Of a stretch of 64,000 nucleotides of DNA, positions 36,462 through 47,366 are shown piece after piece. The position numbers and the translations under genes were made by a program. A model generated the notes under the pieces. The model made no database searches and was not told where the DNA came from. It saw only the letters and a list, made by a program, of their open reading frames with translations. Source of the stretch: CAWGMT01 sp963823675 (GTDB lineage Bacteria; Planctomycetota; Planctomycetia; Isosphaerales; Isosphaeraceae); NCBI GenBank assembly GCA_963823675.1, contig CAWGMT010000008.1, forward strand, positions 682,001-746,000, written 5' to 3'. How positions within the stretch are numbered: position 1 is the stretch's first letter; each line of letters starts with the position of its first letter.

Positions 36462-37048
36462 GGTTTTTTCCTCCGTTTCGGCACTGGGCCTGTTCACACG
36501 ATTGGTACCCACTCTGCTCATGCGGCTGACGCGCGGCGGGCGCCGGCCGTCGGGGGCGAGGTCGCCTCCCGAACCTTGTCGTCGAAGCCCAGGAAGCGGG
36601 CGAATCGCCGTTGCCGGTGGGCCGCGTACCATGCCTGGCGGGCCTTGTCGCGCGTCCGCCGCCTTCGCGTCCCATCCACGGTCCACGTCCCTTCTATCCT
36701 GAGTGCTCGATCTTTCCCGGTGAGAGCCAGAGTCCGAAGATGACCGGCCGAGGTGGTGACCTCGCGGGCGCTTCCAAATGGCCTGACGCCCGGGAGGCTG
36801 CGACGCTCGTTTCGATCGCTTTCCTCTCCCACTGACAAACTGAGCGTGGGCAATGGACACCGTCAGGCGGACAATCTCCAGCTCGCGACAGCGATCACGG
36901 TGCATTTACTCATCGCGGACCGGCGCGACCCGGCCGGCGCATTTGGGTGTTGCGCTCTTTCGTCGAGTTCAACGGAGGCGGATCGACACGGGCGGCGCCC
37001 CGAGTGACGCACTGCGATCGCTTCCTCCGGCCCTTCAGGCCGGTTTGC
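36462..37048. other. Intergenic region, no gene supported
   Basis: A minus-strand frame of 111 codons (36518-36853) is open but has no ribosome-binding site and no recognisable domain. Its middle (RRTRDKARQAWYAAHRQRRF) looks like basic helix, so a small unknown protein is not excluded. The region separates the acyl-CoA block from the kinase block. Confidence 0.3.
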
Positions 37049-40000
37049 TCAATACAATGTTGAGTGACGTACGCTTTGCTGCGCCCGCACCGAGGGCGGG
37101 ACGGTGTCCCAGATTCGCACCGTCGCGTCGCCGGAAGCCGAGGCCAGCCTCGTCCCGTCCGGGCTGAAGGCAACGGCATGAACGTAGGAGTTGTGGCCCC
37201 GTAACTGGCAGACCTCGTTCCGGCTGGCGAGGTCCCACAGCCGGATGGTGTTGTCGCCAGAGCCGATCGCCAGGCGCGCGCCATCCGGATCGAACGCCAG
37301 GCCGTATACCCGGTTTCCGTGCGGCAAGACCGCGAGCTCTTCGAACGTCTGGGCGTCCCAGAGCCGCACGTTGCCGCCACCGACTGAAGCGGCGGCGATC
37401 AGGCGGCCGTCCGGGCTGTAGGCGATCCGATAGCCCTCCGCGTCGCCGGGCAGCACCCCGACTGCGCTCCGGGTCGCCACATCCCAGATCCGCACCGTCC
37501 GGTCATATCCCACGCTGGCGAGCCGCCTCCCGTCGGGGCTGAAGGCCACATCGAGGGCGGACCCCGTGTGCCCCGGCAAAGCACCCGCCGGCTCCCCGGT
37601 GGCCGCGTCCCAGAGCCGCACCGTGCCGTCTCGACTCCCCGACGCCAGCAGGGTGCCCGCCGGGTTATAGACCGCTCGAGCATCCCCGGTCCATCCGCCC
37701 GTTGGTGCCCTGACGACCCGCCGGGGTTTACCGGAGGCCAGATCCCAGAGGGTGATCGTGTCGCCGCGCGTCACTGTAGCGAGCTCGGCCCCGCCGGGGT
37801 GCCAGGCCACGGAACTGACGATCTGCGCCTCCGCATGAGGGGCGTCGTGCCGCAACAGCGCGGTTTGACGACCGGTGGTTGAGTCCCAGAGCCGCACGGT
37901 GCCGTCCCAGGCCGCCGAGGCCACACGCATGCCGTCGGGGCTGAACGTCACATCATAAACGAAGCTCCCGTGCCCGCGGAGGATCCCATTGCGCTCTGCG
38001 AGCTCCATATCCCAGGCGCGCGACTCGCCGTCGGCCGAGCGCGACACCAAGAGTGAGCCGTGTGCGGCGAACGCCACGCCGATGACCTCCGCCCGATGGC
38101 CGAGCAAGACGGCGATCAGGTCGCCTGTGGTCGCATCCCAGAGCCGCAGCTTCCGATCGGCCGAAGCGGTCACGACGCGCCTGCCGTCCGGGCTGAAGAT
38201 GGCGTCCCACAGTCGATCGGTGTGACCGCGGAGGGCGGCGACCGGCTCGCCGCTCTTACCGTCCCACAGCCGGGCGGTCTGATCGAGGGAGGCCGAGACG
38301 AGGCGCCGGCCGTCCGGACTGAACGCGACCGATCGGATCGTGTTCGTGTGGCCGTGCATGACCGCGATCGACCGTCCGGTCGCGGATTCCCACAGGCGTA
38401 CGGTGTTGTCGGAATGCGGACTTCCCGAGGCTAGGCGCACGCCGTCGGGGCTGAAGGCCAGGACCCCCGGGCTCACCGTATGGCCGCGCAAGATCGCGAC
38501 CTCGCGGCCGGTTTCGCCATCCCAGAGGCGGAGGGTCTTCTCGTGCTCGCCCTGGGACACGATCCGCCGGCTGTCGTGGCTGGCTTCCAGACGGATGATC
38601 CGATCGTCGTGCCGGCCCAGCACGGCGAGCAGCCGGCCCGTGACTGCATCGTACACGCTGAGCTGGCGATCCTGGGCGATGACCAGCCGCCTGCCATCCG
38701 GTAGGAAGAGCGCGGAGAAATTCCGCGCATGGCCGCCGAGGACGGCAATGGCCCGGCCCGTGGCAGCGTCCCACAGGCGGCCGGACTGCCCATCCAGCGA
38801 ACAGATCCGCCGCCCGTCCGCGCTATACGATAGCGATCCGATCGGCTGCTCATGCCCGCGCAAGACGTGCACGGTTTTGCCCGGCACCAGTTCCCAAAGC
38901 CGGATGGTCGTGTCGGCAGAGGCCGAGGCAAGGCGCTTGCCGTCGGGGCTAAAGGCCAGCGCAAAAACGGGGCCCTCATGTTCGCGCACGGAGGCGAGCG
39001 CCGTGCCAGTCGCCACGTCCCAGATGTTGATGACGCGCGGGTCGCTGTCCACGCTCGCAAGCTGGTCGCCCGAAGGGCTGATGACCGGCCGTGGCCACCA
39101 GAATTCCGAGGCCGGTTTTCCGCCAGGCATCACGGCGCGGGAGCTATCCAGCCGGGCGTGCAGGTGTTGCCACTCCCAACCGCGGTGCTCCTCAGGGGCC
39201 GCCTCGAGGGACCGCCGGGCCGTGTCGCTATGCTCGAGCTGCAGGGCCGCCGCGGCCGCCGCGATGTTCGATCGGTAGCGTTCCCAGCGCTCGGCCGCGC
39301 CGGCTCGTTCAGCTCGTCGCCGTGCCTCGACCGCCTCACGCCATTGCCCGAGGATCGCCGCAAGGGCGAGGACGCCCGTCATCACCATGGCGCCGAGCGA
39401 CGCCGCCGGCACGGGGTTGCGCCGACCCCACAGGACCAGACGACCCAGCGGTCCCGCCCGGCGCGCCTTGATCGGCTCGTGATCGAGGAACCGAGCCAGG
39501 TCCGCGGCCAGCTCGCCCGCCGTCGCGTACCGCCTCCCGGGTTCTTTCGCCAGGCACTTCAAGCAGATCGTCTCCAGGTCTCTCGGGACCTTGGCGTTGA
39601 GCCGCGACGGCGGCACGGGCTCTTGCTCGATCACTTGCCGCTCCGTCTCGGAAGCGGTCTCCCCGCGGAACGGCGGCCGGCCTGTCAGGAGCTCGTACAA
39701 GATCGCGCCCAGTGCGTACACGTCGAGCGGAGGCCCCAGGGCCTGCGTCAAACCCCGGGCCTGCTCGGGGGCCATGTAGCTGGGCGTCCCCAGCCGGGCC
39801 CCGCTCTTGGTCAGTCCCGGCCCACCCTGCTCCCACCGCGCCAGGCCGAAGTCAGCGACCTTGGGCGTGCCGTCCGCGGTGAGGAGGATGTTGGATGGCT
39901 TCAAGTCACGGTGGATGATCCCGCCTTGGTGGGCCGCCTCCATCGCCCTTGCCAGGGTGGCCAGGAGCTCGGCGGCCTGGCGGGCCGGCAGAGGCGCGCC

Positions 40001-40510
40001 CGAGAGTTGCTGGGCCAGGCTGCCGCCCTCAAGGAACTCCATTGTGAAGTAGGGCCGGCCGTCGTGCTGGCCGACGTCGTAGACCTGCACGATATTAGGG
40101 TGGCGCAGACCGGCGGCCGCCGCGGCCTCCCGGAGGAATCGCTCGCGCTCCCCCGTGCGAGCGTAGGCGCCGGTGAGTAGCATCTTGACGGCGACGGGCC
40201 GGTGCAGTCGGGTGTCGAGGGCCCGGTAGACGATCCCCATCCCGCCGTGGCCGAGCACCGCCTGCACCTCGTAGCCGGGAATGTGCGGCGGATCGTCGAT
40301 CCGATGCGCGGACGGCGCGGCGTTGACCACCGAGGCCGTCGACGCCGCGGGGAGCAAGGCGCCGATGCGCGCCTGGATCGACTCGAGCCTTTGCCAGCGG
40401 AGGCGGACCTCAGGAAGGAGCTCGGGGCAATCGCGGCAGACCTCCTCCGGAGTGCGCTGCGATTCGAGGACCTCCTCGAGGAGCTGTTGCACGCGCGGAT
40501 CGGTGTCCAT
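37049..40510 (-). CDS. Ser/Thr protein kinase with about sixteen WD40 repeats
   Basis: The 1153-residue frame is intact. An N-terminal ~75-residue helical segment (VQQLLEEVLESQRTPEEVCR) precedes a PknB-type kinase: VLGHGGMGIVYRA, Lys109 in VAVKMLL, catalytic HRDLKPSN with Asp202, DFGLAR with Asp220, and GTPSYMAPEQARG. A membrane helix (LGAMVMTGVLALAAILGQW) follows near residues 360-380. The remainder is a WD40 array with about sixteen blades ending in R-L-W-D or I-W-D, enough for two propellers on the outer side. The start lies 51 bases after an ECF sigma gene of the same direction, so both are probably one operon and the sigma factor may be a phosphorylation target. Confidence 0.92.
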   Translation of the reverse strand: MDTDPRVQQLLEEVLESQRTPEEVCRDCPELLPEVRLRWQRLESIQARIGALLPAASTASVVNAAPSAHRIDDPPHIPGYEVQAVLGHGGMGIVYRALDTRLHRPVAVKMLLTGAYARTGERERFLREAAAAAGLRHPNIVQVYDVGQHDGRPYFTMEFLEGGSLAQQLSGAPLPARQAAELLATLARAMEAAHQGGIIHRDLKPSNILLTADGTPKVADFGLARWEQGGPGLTKSGARLGTPSYMAPEQARGLTQALGPPLDVYALGAILYELLTGRPPFRGETASETERQVIEQEPVPPSRLNAKVPRDLETICLKCLAKEPGRRYATAGELAADLARFLDHEPIKARRAGPLGRLVLWGRRNPVPAASLGAMVMTGVLALAAILGQWREAVEARRRAERAGAAERWERYRSNIAAAAAALQLEHSDTARRSLEAAPEEHRGWEWQHLHARLDSSRAVMPGGKPASEFWWPRPVISPSGDQLASVDSDPRVINIWDVATGTALASVREHEGPVFALAFSPDGKRLASASADTTIRLWELVPGKTVHVLRGHEQPIGSLSYSADGRRICSLDGQSGRLWDAATGRAIAVLGGHARNFSALFLPDGRRLVIAQDRQLSVYDAVTGRLLAVLGRHDDRIIRLEASHDSRRIVSQGEHEKTLRLWDGETGREVAILRGHTVSPGVLAFSPDGVRLASGSPHSDNTVRLWESATGRSIAVMHGHTNTIRSVAFSPDGRRLVSASLDQTARLWDGKSGEPVAALRGHTDRLWDAIFSPDGRRVVTASADRKLRLWDATTGDLIAVLLGHRAEVIGVAFAAHGSLLVSRSADGESRAWDMELAERNGILRGHGSFVYDVTFSPDGMRVASAAWDGTVRLWDSTTGRQTALLRHDAPHAEAQIVSSVAWHPGGAELATVTRGDTITLWDLASGKPRRVVRAPTGGWTGDARAVYNPAGTLLASGSRDGTVRLWDAATGEPAGALPGHTGSALDVAFSPDGRRLASVGYDRTVRIWDVATRSAVGVLPGDAEGYRIAYSPDGRLIAAASVGGGNVRLWDAQTFEELAVLPHGNRVYGLAFDPDGARLAIGSGDNTIRLWDLASRNEVCQLRGHNSYVHAVAFSPDGTRLASASGDATVRIWDTVPPSVRAQQSVRHSTLY

Positions 40511-40561
40511 CGCTCTTGCCTTCCCACGTCGTCGCGTCCGCCCGCCCCGGTCGGTCCGTGC

Positions 40562-41158
40562 CTACGTCGGGCGCAGATCGTCAAGTTCCTCTGCCAGGAG
40601 CAAAAGAGCCCGATTCAACCGCCTTTGCACCGTCTTGTTCGAGACGCCCAGGACCCCGCCGGCCTCGTTGTGGGCCATTCCCTGGATCCGGACGAGGCTG
40701 AAGACCTCCCGCTCCTCTTCCGGCAGGTTCTCGATGGCCTGCAGGATGCGGCGGCCGTCCGAGCTCAGCTCGGAGACGCTGCTGGCCGGCGCCGGCACGA
40801 CGCCCTCGCGCAGCTCGACCACGGCGGGCTGCTGGTCCAGGCGACGGGCCAGGTCATTCAGCTCCCAGCGCATGTGCTGGTTGGCCAGGGCGAAAAATTC
40901 GCGCACGGTCGGGGGATGGACCTGACGCATGGCCTTCAGTAACCGCTCCACGACGGCGCCGAGCAGCTCGTCAGGCTCGAGGTTGAGCGGGGATTGCATC
41001 AAACGCGGGTAGCCCCGGTACAGAAGGTTGGCACAGACCAGTTGCAGTCGACGCACCGACTGGTCCATGAGCGCCCGGATGATCGGCTCGGCGGGCGTAT
41101 CCCCGGCCAGCGCGTCGAGGTAGCGCTGGATAACGGCAGTGGTCGGTTCTCCACTCAT
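40562..41158 (-). CDS. ECF-type RNA polymerase sigma factor
   Basis: The 198-residue product starts MSGEPTTAVIQRYLDAL at ATG 41158; the longer frame upstream is not protein-like and would cross the divergent promoter region. Its sigma2-like part includes EPDELLGAVVERLLKAMRQV and FFALANQHMRWELNDLARRL. The sigma4 helix-turn-helix is IENLPEEEREVFSLVRIQG followed by GVLGVSNKTVQRRLNRALL. This form is frequent beside planctomycete kinases (ECF with linked PknB). No anti-sigma gene is adjacent, which suggests control by the downstream kinase instead; that is an inference from gene order. Confidence 0.88.
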   Translation of the reverse strand: MSGEPTTAVIQRYLDALAGDTPAEPIIRALMDQSVRRLQLVCANLLYRGYPRLMQSPLNLEPDELLGAVVERLLKAMRQVHPPTVREFFALANQHMRWELNDLARRLDQQPAVVELREGVVPAPASSVSELSSDGRRILQAIENLPEEEREVFSLVRIQGMAHNEAGGVLGVSNKTVQRRLNRALLLLAEELDDLRPT

Positions 41159-41285
41159 GATGAGGCTACTCGTCGCACCGACGGGGGTGGATGTCCACCC
41201 GCCACGCTTTAGATTAGTACCGGTGAGTGCGCCGAGTATACCGCCTTCGGTGTTGACCGGCCACACATGGACGGAGATCGCAACG

Positions 41286-44200
41286 ATGGCCGGCGAACGC
41301 GACCTGCGACACCTGCTCGAGGTGATCCTCGACACGGGTAAGAGCCCGGAGGAGGTGTGCCAGGGCGACGCGGAGCTGCTGGCCCAGCTCCGGGCTCGCC
41401 TGCGACGCGTTCGCCAGCTCGAGGCGCAGCTCGACGTCCTGCTCCCCTCGTCATCCTCCCCGGGCGCCGGTACGCCGTCCTCCGGGCTGTCGACCGCCCG
41501 ACCGCCTCAGCTCAGCGGTTACGAAGTGCGGGAGGAGCTGGGCCGGGGCGGCATGGGTGTTGTCTACCGGGCGTGGGATCAGCGCCTCTGCCGCCCGGTC
41601 GCCGTCAAGATGCTCCTGGCCGGCGAGTTTGCCCGACCGGACGAACGCGGGCGCTTCCGGCGCGAGGCCGCGGCCGCGGCCGGCCTGCGGCACGTCAACA
41701 TCGTTCAGGTCTACGACGTGGGAGAGCTGGACGGACGGCCGTACTTCACCATGGAGCTCGTCGAAGGAGGGAGCCTCGCCGAGAAGCTCGTGAGTGCGCC
41801 GCTGCCCGCCCGCGGGGCCGCCGCGCTCCTTGCCACGCTGGCGGAGGCTGTCCAGGCGGCCCACGATCGCGGGATCGTCCACCGCGACTTGAAGCCGGGC
41901 AACGTCCTCTTGACCACCGACGGCACCCCCAAGATCGCCGATTTCGGGCTGGCCAGGCTGGTCGACGATGGGGGGCGCTGACCCGGACCGGAATCCCGCT
42001 CGGCACGCCGAACTACATGGCTCCCGAGCAGGCCCTCGGCCTGACGCGCGCGATCGGACCGGCCGCGGACGTGTACGCGCTGGGAGCCATTCTCTACGAG
42101 ACGCTGACGGGATGGCCTCCATTCCGGGCGAACACGACGGCGGAGACGCTGCGGCAAGTCGTCGAACAGCCGCCGACGCCGCCATCGCACTGGAACGCGA
42201 AGGTCCCGCGCGACCTCGAGGTCATCTGCCTCAAGTGCCTGCGCAAGGAGCCGCATCGCCGCTACCCGAGCGCCGCCGCGCTGGCGGATGACCTCCGCCG
42301 CTTCGAGCGGGGCGAGGCGATCACGGCCCGCCCGACGGGTGTGCTGGAACGGTCGGCCCGGTGGCTGTGGCGCCGGAGGGTCCAAGTGGCGGCCTTCTCG
42401 GTCGGGACGCTGCTAGGGGTCGCGCTGGTCGCGGCCGGCCTCTGGCTCAATTCGGCGCACGAGGCCGGCACGCGCCGCGAACGGGACCTGGCCCGCCGCG
42501 AACGGGACCTGGCCCGCCGCGATCAGTCGCTGGCCGCCCAGTTGGACGCCATCCGCCTGGCTCGCGCGACCATCCTCGGGGGGCGGTTCGATCCGGCGGC
42601 CGACCGGCGCTTCAATTACGCGCGGGCGGATCGAGAGTACGAATCGGCGTTCCGCGAAGCAGGCGCGGGGGCGATGGGGGACGACCCGGCGGATGTGGCG
42701 CGACGGGTCGCGGCCTCGTCCGTGCGCCAGCCGCTCCTGGTCGCGCTTTGCGATTGGGCGGTCTGCGCCGGCCTTGAGATTCGCCGCGCGTGGGCCCTGG
42801 ATGTGGCGCGGAGAGTCGACCCGGAGCCGTGGCGCGACCGCGCCCGCGATCCCGCGGCCTGGGCCAACCGCACCGCGCTCGCCGCGATGGCCCGGACCGC
42901 GCCCGTGTCGGCTCAGCCTCCGCCCTTCCTGGTCGCATTGGGGGAGCGGTTGCATGACATGGGCGGCGACGGGATCGACTTGCTGGCGCGGGTGCATCAG
43001 GCGCACCCGGACGACTTCTGGGCCGCCTTGACCCTGGCCCGGGCGTCGTACGAACGCGCCGACCGCACTGCGACGGACGCCGCGTACCGGCGGGCGCTCG
43101 AGCTCCGAGGGAACTCGGCCACCGTCTACAACAACCTCGGCGTCGTCGCATGCTCAATGAGCCGGTGGGACGAGGCCGCCGACGACTGCCGGAAGTCCCT
43201 GGAGATCGACACCAACTTCGCCCCGGCCCACCACAACCTCGGCCTGGCCTTGAAAGGCCAGGGAAAGTGGCCTGAAGCGGTTCAGCAGTTCCAGGAGGCC
43301 ATCCGGCTGGGTCCGGAGCTGGCTCCTCCCCATTACCACCTCGGCGAGATCCGTGCCTATGTGGGCGGGCTGGACGAGGCGATCGCCGAATACCGGCATG
43401 CGCTCCGGATCGACCCCGAGTTCGCCCGGGCCGAGTACATGCTCGGCGTCGCCCTGGCCGGCCGGGGTTGGCTGGACGAAGCCCACGACCGCGATCACCG
43501 GGCAGTCCGCGACGATCCCGTGAGAGCCCGGGCCCAGAAGAAGACCCGCGATATCGCGGTGGGCCAAGGGATCAGCCACTACAAGCGCGCCCTCCGGATC
43601 GACCCGGGCCTCAATCTGTGCGGCAACAACGTCGGCCTCACCCCTGGCGACGCGGACCGGCTGAAGGAGGCGATCGGCCACTACGAGACGGCGATCCGGT
43701 TCGACCCGTGGATCTTGATCGCGCACGCCGCACGCGGCCAGGCGCTCCTGGCCCTGGGGCGATTCCGCGAGGCCGAGGCGGTGACCCGTCGTTGCCTGAA
43801 CCGGATGCATGACGGTCATGAGTGGCGATCGAACGTCGTCGCCCTGCTGGGGCGCTGCGAGCAACTGATCGCCCTCGAGCATCGTCTGCCCGCAGTTCTG
43901 ACCGGGAAGGAAGAGCCGGCCGGCGCGTCCGAAATGGTCGAGTTTGCCGAGCTTTGCGGCATCCTGGGGCAACCGGCCGCCGCCGCGCGCCTGTATGCCA
44001 AGGCCTTCGACGCATCATCACCACCGGCCCAGGACGTCCGCTCCGACCATCGCTACCGGGCCGCCTGCGCCGCCGCGCAGGCCGGCCGCGCCCGCGGCGC
44101 GGACGGAGCCGGGCTCAGCCAGGAGGAGCGTGCACGGTGGCGCAAGCGGGCCCGCGAGTGGCTTGGGGCCGAGGTCGACCTCTGGACCCGGGTCCTGGAT

Positions 44201-44386
44201 AACGGTCCGCCCGCGGATCGCGTCCTGGTTGCCCAGAAGCTGGCGCGTCTGTGGGCCGACCCCGACCTGGCCGGGCTGCTGGACCAAGAAGCGCTGGATC
44301 GGTTGCCGCCGGCCGAGCGCCAGGAATGCCGCGCCCTCCGGAACGCAATCGATGTCCAGATCAGCCGCACTCAAACCATCAACTGA
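41286..44386 (+). CDS. Ser/Thr protein kinase with TPR tail, one frameshift
   Basis: ATG 41286 starts a protein whose first ~50 residues parallel those of the divergent WD40 kinase (LLEVILDTGKSPEEVC). The kinase domain has LGRGGMGVVYRAWD, VAVKMLLAGEF, IVHRDLKPGNVLL and IADFGLARLVDDG. At 41967 a run of six G residues shifts the frame; one more G restores it and yields ALTRTGIPLGTPNYMAPEQA. A membrane helix (VAAFSVGTLLGVALVAAGLW) and a duplicated RRERDLA motif lead to at least six TPRs (GNSATVYNNLGVVACSMSRW, FAPAHHNLGLALKGQGKWPE). The C-terminus carries DPDLAGLLDQEALDRLP, the same end module as the relic at 4947. The shift looks like a homopolymer error. Confidence 0.9.
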
Positions 44387-44687
44387 TCGTCGGGAGTCCC
44401 GGAGAACGGCCGCTCCCTCGGAGACAAGAAGGACGGGAAATTGAGAGCTCAGGGGTCATTCAGCGGTCGGGAACGATTGGCTCGTTCCCTGAGGCGTCTG
44501 GAACCGACTCAACAGAGCTCGAGCTAATCAGCCGTTGACTCCGGGCTCTGACCTGTCCTTTTCTTCGACCGTACCCCGCTTGGTCCGCACGAGCGTGCAA
44601 GCCCGTTCGGAAATTCAATTGTCCTTAAGTAGGCCGCCACTGTCTGTCGATCTGCTTACTGTTTCACAAACGAGGGGGGCGGGAAAT

Positions 44688-46789
44688 ATGGCCGGTAACG
44701 GTATCGATCTGGTACTGCGCGGGCTGGCGCACGTCGGCAGCGATGCTCGGCGCGCAGGCGATGATGTCTGGGAAGCGCGATGCCCCGTGCATGGAGGGCC
44801 CTACAATGCACTTCTGGTCACCCGCGGTCAGAACGGCTCGGTGTCCCTCAATTGCCGCTACCGCGACCATAAAGGCACGTTCTGCGCCGAGAGCGAGCTC
44901 TGGGAGTCGATCGGATTGGATCCGCGGGAATTTGCAGGGGGCCAGGTGGCGATCGCTCCGCCAGAGCGCCCCAACGAATCTTGCGGCCAATCCTCACCTG
45001 CGACGAACGGTCACGCTGACGCGCCCTGCCGCGACGCGCCTTCGCACGAGCCAATCGACCCAGTATCCGCCGGAGAGAGCGCCGAAATCTCAAGTGTAAG
45101 CGGTGCTGACCAGCCGGCGTGTGCCGAAGATGTCGCCGAACAGGTTCCCGAATCGGCGGCGGCGCCGGATTCCGCGGCAGCGCTGGCTTCGGACCTGTCG
45201 CCATCACATTTGGCGGTCGCAGTCTCGCCGGAACCGTTAGCCCACGGCGAGGTCGCTTCCCCGGACCATTTGGCTCGGAAAGACGGTTCGCACGCGGAGA
45301 TGCTGATGCGGATCGCCGGGAAAGTCCGCATTTTCCGCGGGTCCGACAGCCGGTTCTACGCACAGGTTCCGGTCCGTGGCCACCAGGCGGTTTACGAGCT
45401 GCGCTCGCCGTCGTTCGAGCGCTGGTTGACCCGCACGTTCCGCCAGGATCGCCGAGCCGTGCCGACGCTGGAAAGCGTCAACCGCTTGGTTCGTGCCCTC
45501 GAGGCCGATGCCGAGGGCTTGGGCTCGACCGAGCGGGTCTGGATTCGGGTCGCCGCTGGTGGCGGCCCGACTGCGGCGCAGGCTGACCCGGCCCACGATG
45601 GCGCCGAACCAATCGCCGCCGCCGATTGTGGTCCCGCCTATTATCTCGACCTGGGCGATTCGTCGCGGGTCGCGGTGGAGATCCGACCCGGAGGATGCCG
45701 CATCGTAACGGGCCCGCCGGTGTTGTTCTGGCGGCCTAAGGGCCTGCGGGCGCTGCCCGAGCCACGGTGGGACGGCTCGATCAATGAACTGAAGCAATAT
45801 ACCAATGTCACCGACGCGGATTTTCCACTTCTGGTCGCGTGGATGACGGCGGCGCTGCGCCGGTGGGCCCGTATCCGATCCTGGTCTTGAGCGGCGAGCA
45901 GGGGTCGGCCAAGACCACAACGGCGCGCGTCGCGCGCCGGCTGATCGATCCCAACGCTGCGCTGTTGCGAGCGCTGCCGGCCAGCCAGCGCGATTTCATG
46001 ATCGAGGCCCACAATTCCTGGGTGCTTGGCTACGACAATTTGAGCTCGATCCCGGCGTCGCTTTCGGACAGTTTCTGCCGGGTAGCGACCGGCGGTGGCT
46101 TCTCGACCCGCTCACTCCACTCGAATGACGAAGAGACGCTGTTCGACGTCGAGCGTCCGATGATTCTCAACGGCATCGACGAAATCGTGGGTCGTGGTGA
46201 CTTGATCGACCGCTGCATCTTTTTGCACCTACCGACGATCAGTGACAAAAGGCGCCGGTTGGAAAGCGCGTTCTGGCTGGACTTCGAGGCCGCCTCTCCG
46301 CGCCTCCTGGGCGCGTTGCTGACGGCGCTCTCGGGGGGACTCTCGATGCTGCCGCGGGTCAATTTGCCGTCCTTGCCGCGCATGGCCGATTTCGCCCAAT
46401 GGGGGGAGGCCGTCGGTCTTAGCCTGGGCTGGCAACCCGGGACTTTCCTGGGGGAGTACCACGCCAACCGCCGGGCGGCCTGCGTTGCCGAGCTGGAAGA
46501 CTGCCCGGTCGCCCTTGCGCTCCGGCGAATGATGGACGGTGCCCGCGGGATCTACCGCGGAACCGCCTCAATGCTGCTCGAGGGTTTGGGGTCCATGACG
46601 CCGGCGGAAATCACCCGATCGGCCCAATGGCCCAAGACCCCACGACTGTTCGCACGCATACTGCGCCGAATCGCGCCGCAACTGCGCCTGATTGGCATCG
46701 ACGTCCGTTTCGACCGAGGCCGAAACGCCCGACTGATCACCATCTCGGGGGTTGCCGATTTCGAGCGACGCGCCGACGACGAGGCTTAG
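44688..46789 (+). CDS. CHC2-like zinc finger plus P-loop ATPase protein (copy c), one frameshift
   Basis: ATG 44688 with a G-rich site upstream. The N-terminus has a primase-type zinc site (Cys32, His35, Cys56, Cys66 in RCPVH, SLNC, GTFC). A long linker and a domain with RIFRGSDSRFYAQVPVRGH and YYLDLGDSSRVAVEI follow. At about 45860 the frame changes (one C missing in ctgcgccggtg). The ATPase part has Walker A SGEQGSAKTTTARVARRL, a Walker-B-like WVLGYDNLSSIP, SLSDSFCRVATGGGF and MILNGIDEIVGRGDLIDRC. The C-terminus is helical with RLIGIDVRFDRGRNARLIT. Known relatives are phage- or element-borne ATPases of primase/helicase type; here no replication partner is adjacent. Two relics of the same family lie at 12863 and 17315. 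Confidence 0.8.
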
Positions 46790-46828
46790 AGCCCGCGCGG
46801 TGTTCAATGAGACATTGACTTCTAAATC

Positions 46829-47006
46829 ATTCGACCCGATTGGTGTGAAATCGGAGATTCACCGCCAAGGCGCGAAGAGCGCTGAGGAATACGGCGATCG
46901 CGCTCATCAATCATTAACCATGCGATTGCGGCCGTACGTTCATTGCGTCTTCCCTTCGCGCTGTTGGCGTCTTCGCGGTGATCAGGTCAATCCGCTAAAC
47001 CGCTTG
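46829..47006. repeat. Transposase-flanking repeat, fuller copy
   Basis: Matches 24589-24765 closely. It contains the inverted words ttcaccgccaaggcgcg and cgtcttcgcggtga and an oligo block attaaccatgcgattg. It lies at the 3' side of the RAYT relic and probably was part of the mobile unit. Confidence 0.75.
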
Positions 47007-47051
47007 CGGGTGAGATGCGCGAAAACCGTGGATCCGAGCTCCGTACGGTCG

Positions 47052-47366
47052 TCAGATCGCCGGGCAGCCGCCCAGGATCGGCACGCGCCGCAGACCCAGC
47101 CGCTCGGCGACTTCTCTGAGTCGCTGGCGGCTGGTCGCGAAGAAGCGGCCCAGCAGACGGCCCTTGCTCAGTTTTTCGAGTCGTGCGTCCCACGTCTGGG
47201 TCGTCGTGCCGATTCCTTCCACGATGGCGGCCACTTCACGCGAGATCGCCGGCTTGCGGCCATTCGGCCCTTCGCCCGGCAGAAATGCCCGCCGGACGCA
47301 GCGAGTCACGCAGTGGTACCAGCGAGTGAGGGCGGGATCAGCCAAGTGCACGCGAGCCATAGTCAT
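47052..47366 (-). pseudogene. RAYT-type transposase relic with internal deletion
   Basis: The 104-codon frame joins a normal N-terminus (MTMARVHLADPALTRWYHCV, TRCVRRAFLPGEGPNGR) to a normal C-terminus (LGRFFATSRQRLREVAERLG). The HUH metal-binding histidine pair and the catalytic Tyr, which belong to the middle, are missing. It is therefore inactive. A C-terminal piece of the same family lies at 49374-49560. Confidence 0.75.

Noticed and set aside
36518..36853. 111-codon minus-strand gene upstream of the acyl-CoA chimera
   Set aside because: No ribosome-binding site, no recognisable domain, and composition like other GC-driven open frames; kept only as a remark.
38852..40180. 442-codon plus-strand open frame opposite the WD40 kinase
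   Set aside because: The minus-strand kinase is complete and motif-rich; the overlap is codon-bias shadow.
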